Assembly: GCA_002753565.1 (NCBI GenBank)
Contig: PEAM01000012.1
Location: 1-64,000 of the forward strand
Direction: 5' to 3'
DNA: 64,000 bases
Source of the DNA: Magnetococcales bacterium
Lineage (GTDB): Bacteria > Pseudomonadota > Magnetococcia > Magnetococcales > JADFYX01
Below the pieces are notes generated by a model. It worked only from the letters and a program-made list of their open reading frames with translations. It did not search any database and was not told the origin of the DNA. The position numbers and the translations under genes are program-made. Positions 27,843-37,529 of this stretch are shown here, one piece after another (the first letter of the stretch is position 1; each line of letters begins with the position of its first letter).

Positions 27843-28190
27843 TTAGGAAAATTGGCCTTTGACCTCTTTTGAAAAGTGGCTAATCTGGCTCTCCAACCCG
27901 ACAATATTATCAATATCCAACGCAAAGGCGATACCGGTTCCCGGTTCATGGAAACCGCCGGTCTCCTTGACTGTCTGTAGTACCGATTCAACCAGATGCT
28001 CCTCCAGAATAAAGAGAATGACATCCCGCTGAATCTCCAGGGAGAGGCCAAAGAAGGTTTTAGCCTCATGAATACCTGTCCCTCGGGCCGGAAGAATTGT
28101 CGCCCCGGTTGATCCAACCTTTTTTGCTGCCTCAACAATTTGGTCGGTAAGATCTGTCCGGGTAGTGACAACAACCAACTTAAAGTGCAT
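27843..28190 (-). CDS. PII-like signalling protein
   Basis: 115 residues with the PII fold pattern: MHFKLVVVTTRTDLTDQIVEAAKKVGSTGATILPARG (beta1-alpha1-beta2 and the G-rich turn), then RDVILFILEEHLVESVLQTVKE (beta3-alpha2) and PGTGIAFALDIDNIVGL (beta4). The T-loop Tyr of GlnB is absent, so uridylylation is not expected. No amtB, glnA or DUF1538 permease gene is adjacent, so the ligand and partner are unknown. Confidence 0.8.
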   Translation of the reverse strand: MHFKLVVVTTRTDLTDQIVEAAKKVGSTGATILPARGTGIHEAKTFFGLSLEIQRDVILFILEEHLVESVLQTVKETGGFHEPGTGIAFALDIDNIVGLESQISHFSKEVKGQFS

Positions 28191-28349
28191 GTGATATCTC
28201 CCTTATTAGAGTGTTTTCAACTAAATTAATACCTATCCAAGAGTACTATCCAACCCAGCCCTTCAGCCCGTCAAGGGGTTACCCTCGGTGATAAGTAAGG
28301 GTGGCCAGTAATGGGGCCTTTGGCATAGACCCCGCTGCTGCCTCAGAAA

Positions 28350-29003
28350 TTAGAGGGTGTCATAGGAGGGGCGCCGGCGACGAAAAAGAATGGCCCCAAT
28401 AATCACGCCCAAAATAAGAACGGCTGCCCCCGCAAGAAAAAAACGGGTATCCGCCTGCTTGGTCAATTTTTCATTCATCAGAGAGACCTCAGCAAACTTT
28501 TTCTCAATCTCTTCCAACTTGGTAACCAAGCTCTGGTTCTCCTCAACCAGATTGACCGCCTGTCCGGAAATGGCGCGAATCTGATCCAGCTCTTGGGCCA
28601 TCTCCTCTTGACCAAGCAGCTTTTGATTGGCCACCAGCAGCTGCTCCTGCAGAATATCCCGCTCGCTGCTGGCCTGTTCCAAAGCCCGTTCCATCTCGAC
28701 AATCCGCACTCTTGCCGGGGCTTCTGAACGGATAAACCGGCGCAGCACCCACCCCTCTTCACCCCTTTGGGTCTGTACCCGATCCCACCCCTCTGACCCT
28801 TTTTCCAGGAGAGTCAGCTTCATGCCGGTGCTTAACATGCGGACTACCTTGAAGGAGGCGGCCGGGCCTCGACGCATGGTAATGCGAAACTCATCGGCTA
28901 CATAACGATATTCCGGCTCTTCGCTCCAACCGGATAGAGGAGAAAAAACCGGTAAGAAAAGGGAGACAAACAGGAAAAAAAAGGTCATCTTTTGACTGAG
29001 CAT
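28350..29003 (-). CDS. TIGR04211-like SH3 domain protein
   Basis: 217 residues: signal peptide (MTFFFLFVSLFLPVFSPLSG), bacterial SH3 domain (about 33-92, YRYVADEFRITMRRGPAASF ... GWVLRRFI), a coiled coil (about 100-180, ERALEQASSERDILQEQLL) and a C-terminal membrane segment (FLAGAAVLILGVIIGAILF) with an RRRR stop-transfer. This order is that of the TIGR04211 family (YgiM-like in gammaproteobacteria). It is anchored with the SH3 domain in the periplasm. It is divergent from argB. Confidence 0.87.
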   Translation of the reverse strand: MLSQKMTFFFLFVSLFLPVFSPLSGWSEEPEYRYVADEFRITMRRGPAASFKVVRMLSTGMKLTLLEKGSEGWDRVQTQRGEEGWVLRRFIRSEAPARVRIVEMERALEQASSERDILQEQLLVANQKLLGQEEMAQELDQIRAISGQAVNLVEENQSLVTKLEEIEKKFAEVSLMNEKLTKQADTRFFLAGAAVLILGVIIGAILFRRRRPSYDTL

Positions 29004-29135
29004 GGATGAATTCGATGTCCGAAGTGATTAAAAAGAAATAAACAGTCTGTACATTACCGTGTCCCATAAGATAATAAAACGGGATTACATCCTAGTTTTA
29101 TGGAAAAAAGGCAGTTCGGCAAGGAGAAGATACGC

Positions 29136-30020
29136 ATGACCATCAATAAACGGGTTGAAAAAGCCCGTATTCTTATCGAGGCGCTTCCCTATATGCGCCA
29201 ATTTGAAGGCAAAACCTTCGTGATCAAGTATGGTGGCAATGCCATGGTCGAGGAGTCCCTTAAAACCGCCTTTGCTCAAAATATCATACTTCTGCGCCAA
29301 GTGGGAATTAATCCGGTGGTGATCCATGGTGGTGGCCCCCAAATTGGTCAAATTATGGCGCAGATGGGGCTGAAACCGCACTTTATCGATGGATTGCGGG
29401 TGACTGATCAAGAGACGGTCAATGTGGTGGAGATGGTGTTGGCTGGTAAGGTCAACAAGGATATCGTCAATTTGATCAACCTCAACGGTGGACGGGCAGC
29501 CGGTCTCTCCGGGAAGGATGGTCACACCATTATCGCCAAAAAGAGAAAACATCTGCGCCACAGCCCCGAACTGGCGACCCCGGAAATTATCGATTTGGGC
29601 TGGGTGGGAGATGTGGAACGGATTGAGACGCAACTGTTGAGTCTGTTCAAAAAGTCAGACATCATTCCGGTCATCGCTCCGGTTGGGGTGGGAGAGCAGG
29701 GAGAGACCTATAATATTAATGCCGATTCGGTCGCCGGAGAGATTGCCATCGCCCTGAATGCCGAAAAGCTGATTCTGCTCACCGACGTGCTGGGGGTAAA
29801 AAACGATAAAGGCCGTCTGATCAGCAAACTGGCGCCAGAACAGGTTCCCGAATTGATCAAGGCGGGAACCATTTCCGGCGGTATGATTCCCAAGGTCAAG
29901 ACCTGCGTCAAAGCACGAGCAGGTGGGGTCAACTCAGCGCACATCATTGATGGTCGCATTGAACACGCCCTGCTTCTGGAGCTCTTTACCAACCAAGGGG
30001 TCGGTACGGTCTTTCTATAG
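29136..30020 (+). CDS. argB: Acetylglutamate kinase
   Basis: Second step of arginine synthesis. 294 residues. VIKYGGNAM near the N-terminus, [12 protein letters not shown] (substrate and ATP binding), [17 protein letters not shown] and the C-terminal [10 protein letters not shown] are all present. ATG 29136 has AAGGAG 9 bases upstream; an ATG at 29100 in frame lacks one. The N-terminal helix upstream of the kinase core ([18 protein letters not shown]) is typical of arginine-inhibited hexameric enzymes. The stop codon overlaps that of the convergent K+ channel. Confidence 0.95.
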   Translation: MTINKRVEKARILIEALPYMRQFEGKTFVIKYGGNAMVEESLKTAFAQNIILLRQVGINPVVIHGGGPQIGQIMAQMGLKPHFIDGLRVTDQETVNVVEMVLAGKVNKDIVNLINLNGGRAAGLSGKDGHTIIAKKRKHLRHSPELATPEIIDLGWVGDVERIETQLLSLFKKSDIIPVIAPVGVGEQGETYNINADSVAGEIAIALNAEKLILLTDVLGVKNDKGRLISKLAPEQVPELIKAGTISGGMIPKVKTCVKARAGGVNSAHIIDGRIEHALLLELFTNQGVGTVFL

Positions 30021-31574
30021 ACCGATACGGGCTGGAAAGGCAAAAGATTTCAGAGCATTTCTGAATCGGGCCAGATCATCCAGGTGACCAAAACAGATCA
30101 GAACATCCCCCGCGTGGAGCAGGACATCTCCCTTGGGATTAAAGCGGATATCCTGGGTCTGGCTGGCCATGTAGCCGGCGACAATCACATCATCAAACTC
30201 GGTGCAGCTGTATAGCGCCTCCAATTTAGCCCCGTCCAGCCGAGAGTCCTGGGGTATGGGCATCTCCTGCATCTCCACCTCGTCATTGTCGGACTTGAAG
30301 GCCATATCAAAAAATTGGATGACGGAAGGTCTCAAGACCGTATTGGCCATCTGGGCGCCACCAATCTGGGAGGGGGAGATGACCCGGTTGGCTCCTACCC
30401 GCATAAGCCGGGTTTCGGAGGTCGCACTCACACCACAGGCGACGATAAAACAGTCTGGTCGGATATCACGAACCAGCAGGATGATATAGACGCTCTCCAC
30501 CTCATTTTCGGTGCTGATGATCACCCCTTGCGCCCGGTGCAACCCAGCCCGAAGCCACAGATCCTCATCCTCGGTGACGTTACCCTGAAGGGTGATCCAG
30601 CCCTTTTTTCGGGCCTGGTCTACTTTGTTTTCATCCAGATCGATACCGACAAAGGGTTTTTTTTCCTCTGCCAGGGTGCGGCAGACAGCTCGGCCCAGGG
30701 CTTCCAGCCCAACGACGATAACATGATCCTGTAAACGGTCAATCTGACTTTCCATGCGAATCTCCGTGAGACTAACAAGACGTTCTGTGAGGGCGGATAC
30801 GACGATTGAGGTCATGAAAACCACCACCCACATACCAAACAGTGTACCGATAACGGCAATGGTCTGACCGGTTGGGGTTGCCGGGGTAATATCTCCGTAG
30901 CCGACGGTGGTAATGGTGATGATGGACCAGTAGACTGCCTCCCAGATGGTTGTTATTTTTGGGTTGATTCCTCGCTCGACCACAAAGAAGGCAACCGCAA
31001 CCATACCCCAGACAACAACGGCTACCGTGATGAGAGAGAAGATTTCATAGGACCTCTCTCGAACGATACTGCCGAAAAAAGAGAGCCTGCGAGAGTAGCG
31101 GAAAAGTTTAAGTACCCGCAGGACCCGCAGGACCCGAAAGAGCCGAAAAATACGAAAAACCGGCAGAATAGCCAGCAGATCAACAATAGCCAGAGGTTGC
31201 ACCATCCAAGCCAGCTTGGGTAGGAGCGCTCTCCCCAGAGCGTGCCATAAGGTTTTGAACGGGTTGGGGTTGTGGTTGCGGCGGATATATCGGCGGCGGG
31301 CGGTGGAAAAGGTCTCGCCAAAATCGGAACAGACCCAGATCCGTAACAGGTATTCGGTAATGAAGATGGTGATAAAAATATCTTCCAGCTTGGTAAAAAA
31401 GGTGATCTCTTCCTGGGTCAGGCTGGGGTCTACCTCCAACACCATGGCGGTGATAGAGGCCGCCACGACAACCATCATGGCCAGGTTGAAAACAGCCCGA
31501 GCCGAGCTATCCGGCTCTTCCAGCAGATGATAGAAAAAATGTTTGACTAAATGATATCCGCTCTTTCTCACCAA
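30015..31574 (-). CDS. Kv-type potassium channel with RCK (TrkA) domain
   Basis: 519 residues. Six membrane segments (about 25-250) including an Arg-rich S4 ([21 protein letters not shown]), a pore loop with the selectivity filter [12 protein letters not shown], a cytosolic RCK/TrkA-N domain (about 275-400, [26 protein letters not shown]) and a TrkA-C domain (about 425-505). It is likely a ligand-modulated K+ channel. It starts with TTG (31574) or the next codon GTG, after AGGAAAAG. The Arg-rich S4 is fuller than in most bacterial RCK channels, so voltage sensing is plausible. Confidence 0.92.
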   Translation of the reverse strand: MVRKSGYHLVKHFFYHLLEEPDSSARAVFNLAMMVVVAASITAMVLEVDPSLTQEEITFFTKLEDIFITIFITEYLLRIWVCSDFGETFSTARRRYIRRNHNPNPFKTLWHALGRALLPKLAWMVQPLAIVDLLAILPVFRIFRLFRVLRVLRVLKLFRYSRRLSFFGSIVRERSYEIFSLITVAVVVWGMVAVAFFVVERGINPKITTIWEAVYWSIITITTVGYGDITPATPTGQTIAVIGTLFGMWVVVFMTSIVVSALTERLVSLTEIRMESQIDRLQDHVIVVGLEALGRAVCRTLAEEKKPFVGIDLDENKVDQARKKGWITLQGNVTEDEDLWLRAGLHRAQGVIISTENEVESVYIILLVRDIRPDCFIVACGVSATSETRLMRVGANRVISPSQIGGAQMANTVLRPSVIQFFDMAFKSDNDEVEMQEMPIPQDSRLDGAKLEALYSCTEFDDVIVAGYMASQTQDIRFNPKGDVLLHAGDVLICFGHLDDLARFRNALKSFAFPARIGL

Positions 31575-31815
31575 CTTTTCCTACTCCATAAGTCGTTGTA
31601 AAGGACCATAAGCGATAGGCAAAACACTCTTTCATTTTGGTAAGCACCACCATCAAGCAGCCATTAATCCTATCACGGCAAGGGTAGTAGCGAGAAGCCC
31701 TCTTGAAAAGAGAGAGCAAAGTCTCTTTCATTTTCCAAAGGGTTCAGCTATAGTCTGCGGTCCTTTATGCTTTTATAAAAAATATTTTTTCTCGCCAAAC
31801 TTCATACTGATCACT
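31575..31815. other. Divergent promoter region between K+ channel and gshA
   Basis: 240 bases between two divergent genes; both promoters must be here. It has several A+T-rich stretches but no clear consensus pair. A pair of related direct segments (AAGTCTCTTTCATTTTCC at 31721 and ACTCTTTCATTTTGG at 31627) is visible; its significance is unknown. Confidence 0.35.
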
Positions 31816-33210
31816 ATGGCCGATACGCTCTCTTCCAAAAAAATACCGATCACCTCTAAAAATCAACTGATATCCTGGTTTGAGGCGGGCTGCAAGCCGC
31901 GAAAAAGCTGGCGAGTGGGTACGGAACACGAAAAATTTGGCTTCTGCACATCCGATCTCTCTCCCATCCCCTACGAGGGGGAAAAGGGGATTAAAAAGGT
32001 ATTGCAGGGCATGGCAGCCAACTTTGGTTGGCAACCTGTTGAAGAAGAGGGAGAGATCATAGCCCTTAAAAAGGGGGCTGCGGCGGTCACGTTGGAGCCA
32101 GGGGGGCAGCTGGAGCTTTCTGGCGCCCCCCTGGAGACCATCCACCAGACCCAAAACGAGATCAACGAACACCTCTCCCAGTTGGCGGTGGTCTGTCGGA
32201 CCATGCAGGTGACCTTTTTGGGGATTGGTGTCCAGCCCAAATGGGCCTTTGAACAGATCCCCTGGATGCCCAAGGGGCGCTATCGGATCATGCGTCACTA
32301 TCTTCCGACCAAGGGCCGACACAGTCTGGATATGATGACTCGAACCGCCACGGTTCAGGCTAATCTGGACTATTCGAGCGAAGCCGACATGGCCACCAAG
32401 TTTCGGCTGCTCATGGCCCTGCAACCCATGGCGACCGCTCTTTTTGCCAACTCCCCTTTTCTAGATGGTAAACCCAACGGTTTTCAATCTTTTCGGGCAG
32501 AGATCTGGAGATATACCGACCCGGACCGCTGCGGCTGGCTCCCTTTTGTGTTTGAGAACAGCTTTGGCTTTGAACAGTATGTGGATTATGCGCTGAAGGT
32601 TCCCATGCTGTTTCGCTACCGAGAGGGTCGTTATGAGGCCGGGGGCGGTATTCCCTTCCAGGTTTTCATGGATGGCAAGCTACCCGATCAGCCCGGTCAG
32701 TTGCCCACGCTGGAAGATTGGGAGACCCACCTCTCCACCCTCTTTCCCGATGTTCGACTTAAACAGTATCTGGAGGCCCGTGGAGCCGATGCGGGCAACT
32801 CACAATCTCTCTGCGCTCTCCCTGCCCTCTGGAAAGGGCTGCTCTACGATGATGAGGCCTGTCAGGCCGCTTGGGATCTGGTCTCTGATTGGAGCCTGGA
32901 GGAGCGGGCCAGAATCCTTGAAGAGGTGCCTCGCCTGGGACTGAACACCAAAACCCCCGATGGTGCCTTACTCAAAGAGTTGATTATCAATCTTCTCAAG
33001 TGGTCGCAAGCCGGCCTGGCTGCCCAGGACTGTCGAAATGGTGAGGGGTGTGATGAAACCATCTATTTAAAAAGTCTCTTTGCCATTGCTCAGAGTGGCA
33101 TCTCTCCGGCAGACCGTCTGTTGCAGGCCTACCATGGCCGATGGAACCAATCGGTCGATCCAGTCTTCCAGGAAGAGGAGTTTGAATCTTTTTTTGCCAA
33201 GTGCAAATAA
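31816..33210 (+). CDS. gshA: Glutamate-cysteine ligase, plant/alphaproteobacterial type
   Basis: 464 residues of the GCS2 superfamily branch found in plants and alphaproteobacteria: WRVGTEHEKFGF near residue 32, VTLEPGGQLELSGAPLETIHQT near residue 90, and RYRIMRHYLPTKGRHSLDMMTRTATVQANLDY near residue 155, ending with VDPVFQEEEFESFF. It ligates glutamate and cysteine in glutathione synthesis. gshB is not in the window. It is transcribed alone, 71 bases ahead of the hybrid kinase gene. Confidence 0.93.
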   Translation: MADTLSSKKIPITSKNQLISWFEAGCKPRKSWRVGTEHEKFGFCTSDLSPIPYEGEKGIKKVLQGMAANFGWQPVEEEGEIIALKKGAAAVTLEPGGQLELSGAPLETIHQTQNEINEHLSQLAVVCRTMQVTFLGIGVQPKWAFEQIPWMPKGRYRIMRHYLPTKGRHSLDMMTRTATVQANLDYSSEADMATKFRLLMALQPMATALFANSPFLDGKPNGFQSFRAEIWRYTDPDRCGWLPFVFENSFGFEQYVDYALKVPMLFRYREGRYEAGGGIPFQVFMDGKLPDQPGQLPTLEDWETHLSTLFPDVRLKQYLEARGADAGNSQSLCALPALWKGLLYDDEACQAAWDLVSDWSLEERARILEEVPRLGLNTKTPDGALLKELIINLLKWSQAGLAAQDCRNGEGCDETIYLKSLFAIAQSGISPADRLLQAYHGRWNQSVDPVFQEEEFESFFAKCK

Positions 33211-33281
33211 AAACCCCCTGTATTATGATCGGTGTGGATGGCTAATCGGATTTTGACCCCTTACTTTGGAGTACGGGCGTG

Positions 33282-34859
33282 ATGGCGCAACCACCCACCC
33301 TGTTGATTGTGGATGATGACGAGGATTTCCGTCGGATCGTGCATCTTTTTCTAAAGAAGCGCGGTTATGTTGTCCAGGAGGCCGGCAGTGGTGATCTGGC
33401 TCTCCTGGCTGCCTGCTCTCCGCCAGCCCCCGATCTCATCCTTTTGGATGTGGATATGCCGGGTCTGGATGGCCTTGAAACCTGTCGACGTTTCCGGCAA
33501 CACCCCACTACCAAACAGACCCCCATCCTGATGGTAACCGGTTTTTCGGATGACGGTACCATAGAAAAAGGCTTTACGGCGGGAGCGGAAGATTTTGTCA
33601 GCAAGCCCATTCAGTGGCCCCTTTTACGCCAGCGTATTGCCAATATTCTCCAAAAAAGTCAGGCCCTTCAAAAGCTTGAAGAGAAGGTCTCCCGTACAAA
33701 CCAGGAGAAAAACATCCTCCTTGCCTCCGTCAGCCACGATCTGCGCGCACCCATGAATGCCATTTTGGGCATGGGTGAGGTGTTGGCAGAAGGGGAGCTA
33801 ACCCCCCAACAGCGAGACTATCTGCAGATCATGACCCGAGCTGGAGAGAGTCTGCTGGTGCTCATCGATGATATTCTCGACTTTTCTAAAATGGAGGCTG
33901 GGTTCTCCTTGGTTGAGACCGTACAGTTCAACCCAAAAGAGTTGGTGCTGGGTATTCTGGAGATGTTTCAACTCCAGGCGAGTAAAAAAGAGGTTCAGCT
34001 TGATGGGGAGATCTCTGACGATCTGCCCGCCCTGGTTTTGGGAGACCCCCGTCGGCTTCGGCAGGTTTTTATCAACCTGCTGGGTAATGCCCTGAAATTT
34101 ACCCCGCCTGGAGGGACCATTACCTTTATTCTCTCCAAAAAAGAGAACCAGTCTCTCTTTTTTGCCGTCAAGGATACCGGCATTGGCATTGCGCCGGAGC
34201 GACAGAATCACATTTTCACCCCCTTTGTCCAGGCGGAGGCAGACACCGCAAAAAACTATGGCGGTACCGGCCTGGGGTTGGCCATCAGTCAAAAACTGGT
34301 GGGTGCGATGGGGGGAGATCTGCAGGTAGAGAGCGAGCAGGGGGAGGGGAGCTGCTTTTTTTTCAGCCTCTCTCTGGCATGGGTTGAGACGCAACCCAAT
34401 CAACAGGTGGACAGGGCAACCCGAAAAGATCGTCGACGGGCTTTCTCCTTGGCGGGAGAGAGGCGGCGTCTGGCTATTTTGGTGGTGGACGACTCTCCAG
34501 ATAATATACTCCTTACCAAGCTGTTTTTAAAAGATATCTGTCACCATTTTTACGCTGCCAACCATGGGTTGGAAGCCATAGAGTGTTTTAATAACAACCC
34601 GCTGGATGTTATCCTGATGGATATCAACATGCCCGGTATGGGTGGGTTGGAAGCAACCCGGCAGATTCGTATGCTGGAGAAACAGAGAGGTATCGGGCCT
34701 CTGCCCATTATTGCCTTTTCGGCCACAGTCAGTCGAAAAGAGAGCCAGGCGGCTCGTGAGGCAGGGTGTACCCTCAAGTTGGATAAGCCGGTCAAGAAGA
34801 GCCGGATGGTTGAGGTGATTCTTCAGTGTGTGAACGAACGTAGCCACAACCCTGAGTAA
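33282..34859 (+). CDS. REC-HisKA-HATPase-REC hybrid sensor kinase
   Basis: About 525 residues, with no membrane segment. First receiver domain (1-125, LLIVDDDEDF, Asp in LILLDVDMPG), dimerisation domain with H-box VSHDLRAPMNAILGMGEVL (about residue 150), ATPase domain with INLLGNALKFTPPGG, KDTGIGIAPE and GGTGLGLAISQKLV, and a second receiver (about 400-525, AILVVDDSPDNI, VILMDINMPGMGG, LDKPV). It is a cytosolic phosphorelay kinase. The start is ATG 33282 or the adjoining GTG 33279; GGAG lies upstream. The HPt gene follows, completing a REC-HK-REC-HPt relay. Confidence 0.93.
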   Translation: MAQPPTLLIVDDDEDFRRIVHLFLKKRGYVVQEAGSGDLALLAACSPPAPDLILLDVDMPGLDGLETCRRFRQHPTTKQTPILMVTGFSDDGTIEKGFTAGAEDFVSKPIQWPLLRQRIANILQKSQALQKLEEKVSRTNQEKNILLASVSHDLRAPMNAILGMGEVLAEGELTPQQRDYLQIMTRAGESLLVLIDDILDFSKMEAGFSLVETVQFNPKELVLGILEMFQLQASKKEVQLDGEISDDLPALVLGDPRRLRQVFINLLGNALKFTPPGGTITFILSKKENQSLFFAVKDTGIGIAPERQNHIFTPFVQAEADTAKNYGGTGLGLAISQKLVGAMGGDLQVESEQGEGSCFFFSLSLAWVETQPNQQVDRATRKDRRRAFSLAGERRRLAILVVDDSPDNILLTKLFLKDICHHFYAANHGLEAIECFNNNPLDVILMDINMPGMGGLEATRQIRMLEKQRGIGPLPIIAFSATVSRKESQAAREAGCTLKLDKPVKKSRMVEVILQCVNERSHNPE

Positions 34860-34925
34860 AACCTGTTTTCGGTAGCTGGGGCCTGTTGTATCGTATCGGT
34901 TTTTTTGTTTTTTCGATCCATCCTA

Positions 34926-35288
34926 ATGAATAAGAGCTTTTTTATGGAACCTGCAATTGACTTGGAAGAGTTTTCCTATTTAAAAGAGGATATGGGAAGC
35001 TCCCTTCCCTCTTTCCTTGAGCTGTTTTTACAGCGACTACCCACCTATCTTTCCAGTTGCCATACCTACCATAAAGAGAAAAAGTGGCCGGAACTCAACC
35101 GAGAGGCTCACTCTCTCAAAGGGTCCAGCCGCTATATCGGGGCGATGATCTTAGGTCTCTATTGTCAGGAGCTCGAACAGTTGGCTGGGGATGAGGTGGT
35201 GGATGAGCAGCAGATTGCCCAGACTCTCATCAAGCTAGATGCCGAAGCTCGGCGTGTTGTTCAGGCTCTTGAGCCATTAAAAGATTGA
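34926..35288 (+). CDS. HPt domain phosphotransfer protein
   Basis: About 120 residues, a four-helix histidine phosphotransfer domain. The phospho-accepting His is in NREAHSLKGSSRYIGAMILG. It should shuttle phosphate from the second receiver of the hybrid kinase just upstream to a target elsewhere, perhaps the response regulator of the REC-PAS-GGDEF-EAL protein. ATG 34944 (MEPAIDLEEF) is an alternative start; neither has a strong ribosome binding site. Confidence 0.88.
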   Translation: MNKSFFMEPAIDLEEFSYLKEDMGSSLPSFLELFLQRLPTYLSSCHTYHKEKKWPELNREAHSLKGSSRYIGAMILGLYCQELEQLAGDEVVDEQQIAQTLIKLDAEARRVVQALEPLKD

Positions 35289-35327
35289 TTTCCGGCCAAC
35301 CGAGGGTACAAGGGAGTAGATGAGGGC

Positions 35328-36077
35328 ATGGAACGGGTTATCATCCTGGATACGGAAACTACTGGTATTTCACCGGCTGATGGTCATCGAATTGTTGAGA
35401 TCGGCTGTATTGAGCTGGTTAACTACCGCAAAGGGGATCAGCATCAGTGGTATTTAAATCCGGAGCGGGAGATTCCTCGTGAGGCCACCAGAATTCATGG
35501 TATTACCAACGATCAGGTTGCCACGGCCCCCCCTTTTCGAGAGGTTGCGCAGACCTTTCTGGATTTTATTCAAACCGACCAACTGGTGATCCACAACGCC
35601 AGCTTTGATATGGGTTTTTTAAATATGGAGTTGGAGAGGTGCGGTCTGCCAACGCTCCCCAAAAGCCAAGCCATTGATACCCTGGCCATGGCCCGAAAAA
35701 AGTTTCCCGGCTCTCCAGCCAGCCTGGACGCCCTCTGCCGTCGTTTCAAGATTGACAACTCCAATCGAACCTTCCACGGGGCGCTGCTGGACTCGGAACT
35801 TCTGGCAGAGGTCTATATCGAGTTGATGGGGGGGAATCAGTTTAATCTGAACTTTGATCTGATCTCCTCAGCACCTGATGAAAGCCGTCGGGGGGGTAGT
35901 GATGCCGTTCAGGGAAATATCCAAGGTATTTCCCTGTCAAATCAGCCTTTGGAGCCGCTCCATTTTCCCAAAAGAACCTGGTCCATCAGCCAGGAGGAGG
36001 AGGCCAGCCATCTGGCCTTTGTCGAGCTTTTAACAAAAAAGTCGGGAAAAAACCTCTGGCCCTCTGAGGGTGGTTGA
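35328..36077 (+). CDS. dnaQ: DnaQ-type 3'-5' exonuclease (DNA polymerase III epsilon)
   Basis: 249 residues. DEDDh exonuclease motifs: ExoI VIILDTETTGISPADGHRIVEIG, ExoII IHNASFDMGFLNMEL, and ExoIII HGALLDSELLAEVYIEL with the catalytic His. A QFNLNF strand and a 60-residue tail follow, which could hold the clamp and polymerase contacts. It proofreads during replication. It lies 39 bases after the HPt gene on the same strand. Confidence 0.93.
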   Translation: MERVIILDTETTGISPADGHRIVEIGCIELVNYRKGDQHQWYLNPEREIPREATRIHGITNDQVATAPPFREVAQTFLDFIQTDQLVIHNASFDMGFLNMELERCGLPTLPKSQAIDTLAMARKKFPGSPASLDALCRRFKIDNSNRTFHGALLDSELLAEVYIELMGGNQFNLNFDLISSAPDESRRGGSDAVQGNIQGISLSNQPLEPLHFPKRTWSISQEEEASHLAFVELLTKKSGKNLWPSEGG

Positions 36078-36092
36078 ATGGTCTGTTTTTAA

Positions 36093-36171
36093 CTATGGAG
36101 ATTCCAAACCAAATGTGTATCAAACTCTTGCGGATGGGTCTGGGAAGGCTCCTGAGATAGCCCATTCCTGG
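36093..36171. repeat. Structured intergenic repeat, truncated copy
   Basis: Starts CTATGGAGATTCCAAACCAAATGTGT, then CGGATGGGTCTGGGAAGGC, and then diverges inside the hairpin. Only the left third of the element remains. It lies between the convergent dnaQ and TAXI genes. Confidence 0.7.
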
Positions 36172-36184
36172 TTACCGTGGCTGC

Positions 36185-37177
36185 TTATCGTGTTTCGGTA
36201 TACCAACCCTTCTCCTGAAAATAGTGGACCGCTCCCACATGGTAGGGAATCACAAAAGGGCTGAGCATTTTTCGGGGTGAGAGGTGATAGAAGGCTGGGT
36301 CTGAGCGGCGAAACTGTTCGACACCCTCAAAAGCGGCTTTAACCACCTCATAAACCACAGAGTCGGGCAGATCGGTGCTGGCCATCAACCAAACTTTGGC
36401 ACCAAACGAGGGGATGCTGCTGGCTAACCCCTGGTAGAGTCCCCCCGGAATATCCATCCGATCCAGAAAGGGGCTCTCATCAACCAACCGTTCCACACAG
36501 AGCCCGTTGACGGGGAGTAGTTGTAAGGCCATTTGGTTGGCAAGAGCCTTGATCTGTTCATCGGGATGGCTCAGAATCGTCAACCCGCCCTGGACAGCCT
36601 CCTGCTCCAAAAGTTTAGCTAAGGAGCCGCTCTCTTGATTGCTCAGACTATTGGTGAGTGGAATTTCACATTGATCCAACAACCCCAAAATCAACCCGCT
36701 GTTGCGGCTGTCGTCCAGACCCATATGGATGGCGCCGTTGTGGATCTGCTTGAAAGAAAAAATCTGAGCGTTCTCTTTGACCAAAAGGGTGAGAGCTTCA
36801 TGGTGCAGAGAGAAGAGTACCCGTAATTTGGGGTTACGCTTTACAAAGGGTTTCTGTCCATGCCAGGCTTGATAGGCGGAATCGGCCCGAACCAGGGCAA
36901 GGTCCACCTGTTTGTCCGCCATGGCAAGAATATTCTGTTGAGATCCGTTAGAGGCCAAGAGCTTGCAGGGTAGGGTGCTGCCACTTTTTTTCAGGGCGAC
37001 ACAGACCGCATTGCCAGCGGAATAGTTGGCGCCGCCTTGACCAAGCGCGATGGTCAATCGGCTTACAGCAGGTGCCTGGGCCTTTTCCGGGTCAACCTTC
37101 TCCTCGTCCCAGGGCATACAGGCAGAAAGGGTCAGCAGCAGACCAATGGCCATCCCTTTTATTCGTCTCATTTGCAT
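36185..37177 (-). CDS. TAXI-family TRAP substrate-binding lipoprotein (orphan)
   Basis: 330 residues. Lipoprotein signal LLLTLSAC with the lipid-anchored Cys20, then the TAXI solute receptor pattern: LTIALGQGGANYSAGNAVC, QQNILAMADKQVDLALVRADSAYQAWHG, and a C-terminal VVYEVVKAAFEG. TAXI receptors bind small carboxylates for TRAP transporters, but no DctQ or DctM subunit gene is near. It could serve a distant transporter or act as a sensor. It lies between two repeat copies. Confidence 0.82.
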   Translation of the reverse strand: MQMRRIKGMAIGLLLTLSACMPWDEEKVDPEKAQAPAVSRLTIALGQGGANYSAGNAVCVALKKSGSTLPCKLLASNGSQQNILAMADKQVDLALVRADSAYQAWHGQKPFVKRNPKLRVLFSLHHEALTLLVKENAQIFSFKQIHNGAIHMGLDDSRNSGLILGLLDQCEIPLTNSLSNQESGSLAKLLEQEAVQGGLTILSHPDEQIKALANQMALQLLPVNGLCVERLVDESPFLDRMDIPGGLYQGLASSIPSFGAKVWLMASTDLPDSVVYEVVKAAFEGVEQFRRSDPAFYHLSPRKMLSPFVIPYHVGAVHYFQEKGWYTETR

Positions 37178-37529
37178 TCAGTATCCCCCACAAAAACAAA
37201 GAATAATCGCTCACTCATAGAAAATTATATACAGTCAAAACCCAATGGGGACAAACGTTAAAGGCAAAACCTTGGGAGGCCTTGCAGGCCCCCAAACCCC
37301 CTCGCTTCTAAATTTAAAAACAAAGGCTTAGAACCTTGGGCGCTGCCCAAATCCGCTGGGAAGGTATGAATACCTTCCCAGACCCATCCGCAATAGTTTG
37401 GTACACATTTGGTTTGGAATCTCCATAAGTATGGCACTTCTGGTTCATAGGGTCCAAGGGCCTATAGAAAAAAACATGAACAAAGCCCCGCCTGACCCCT
37501 TCACAAACTTATTATCCGTCCATGATCCA
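37178..37529. other. Intergenic region holding a full repeat copy
   Basis: 352 bases between two minus-strand genes; the TAXI promoter must lie on the left side. The repeat at 37226-37428 fills most of it. The remaining 100 bases on the right, after the HD-gene stop, show no gene. Confidence 0.5.
37226..37428. repeat. Structured intergenic repeat, full copy
   Basis: About 200 bases in the same orientation as the 27591 copy: starts TATATACAGTCAAAACCC, ends GGTTTGGAATCTCCATA. The central hairpin is CTGGGAAGGTAT / ATACCTTCCCAG (37356-37381). One base pair differs from the 48836 copy in both arms (C-G to T-A), so pairing is kept. It is the only full copy between co-directional genes. Confidence 0.88.
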
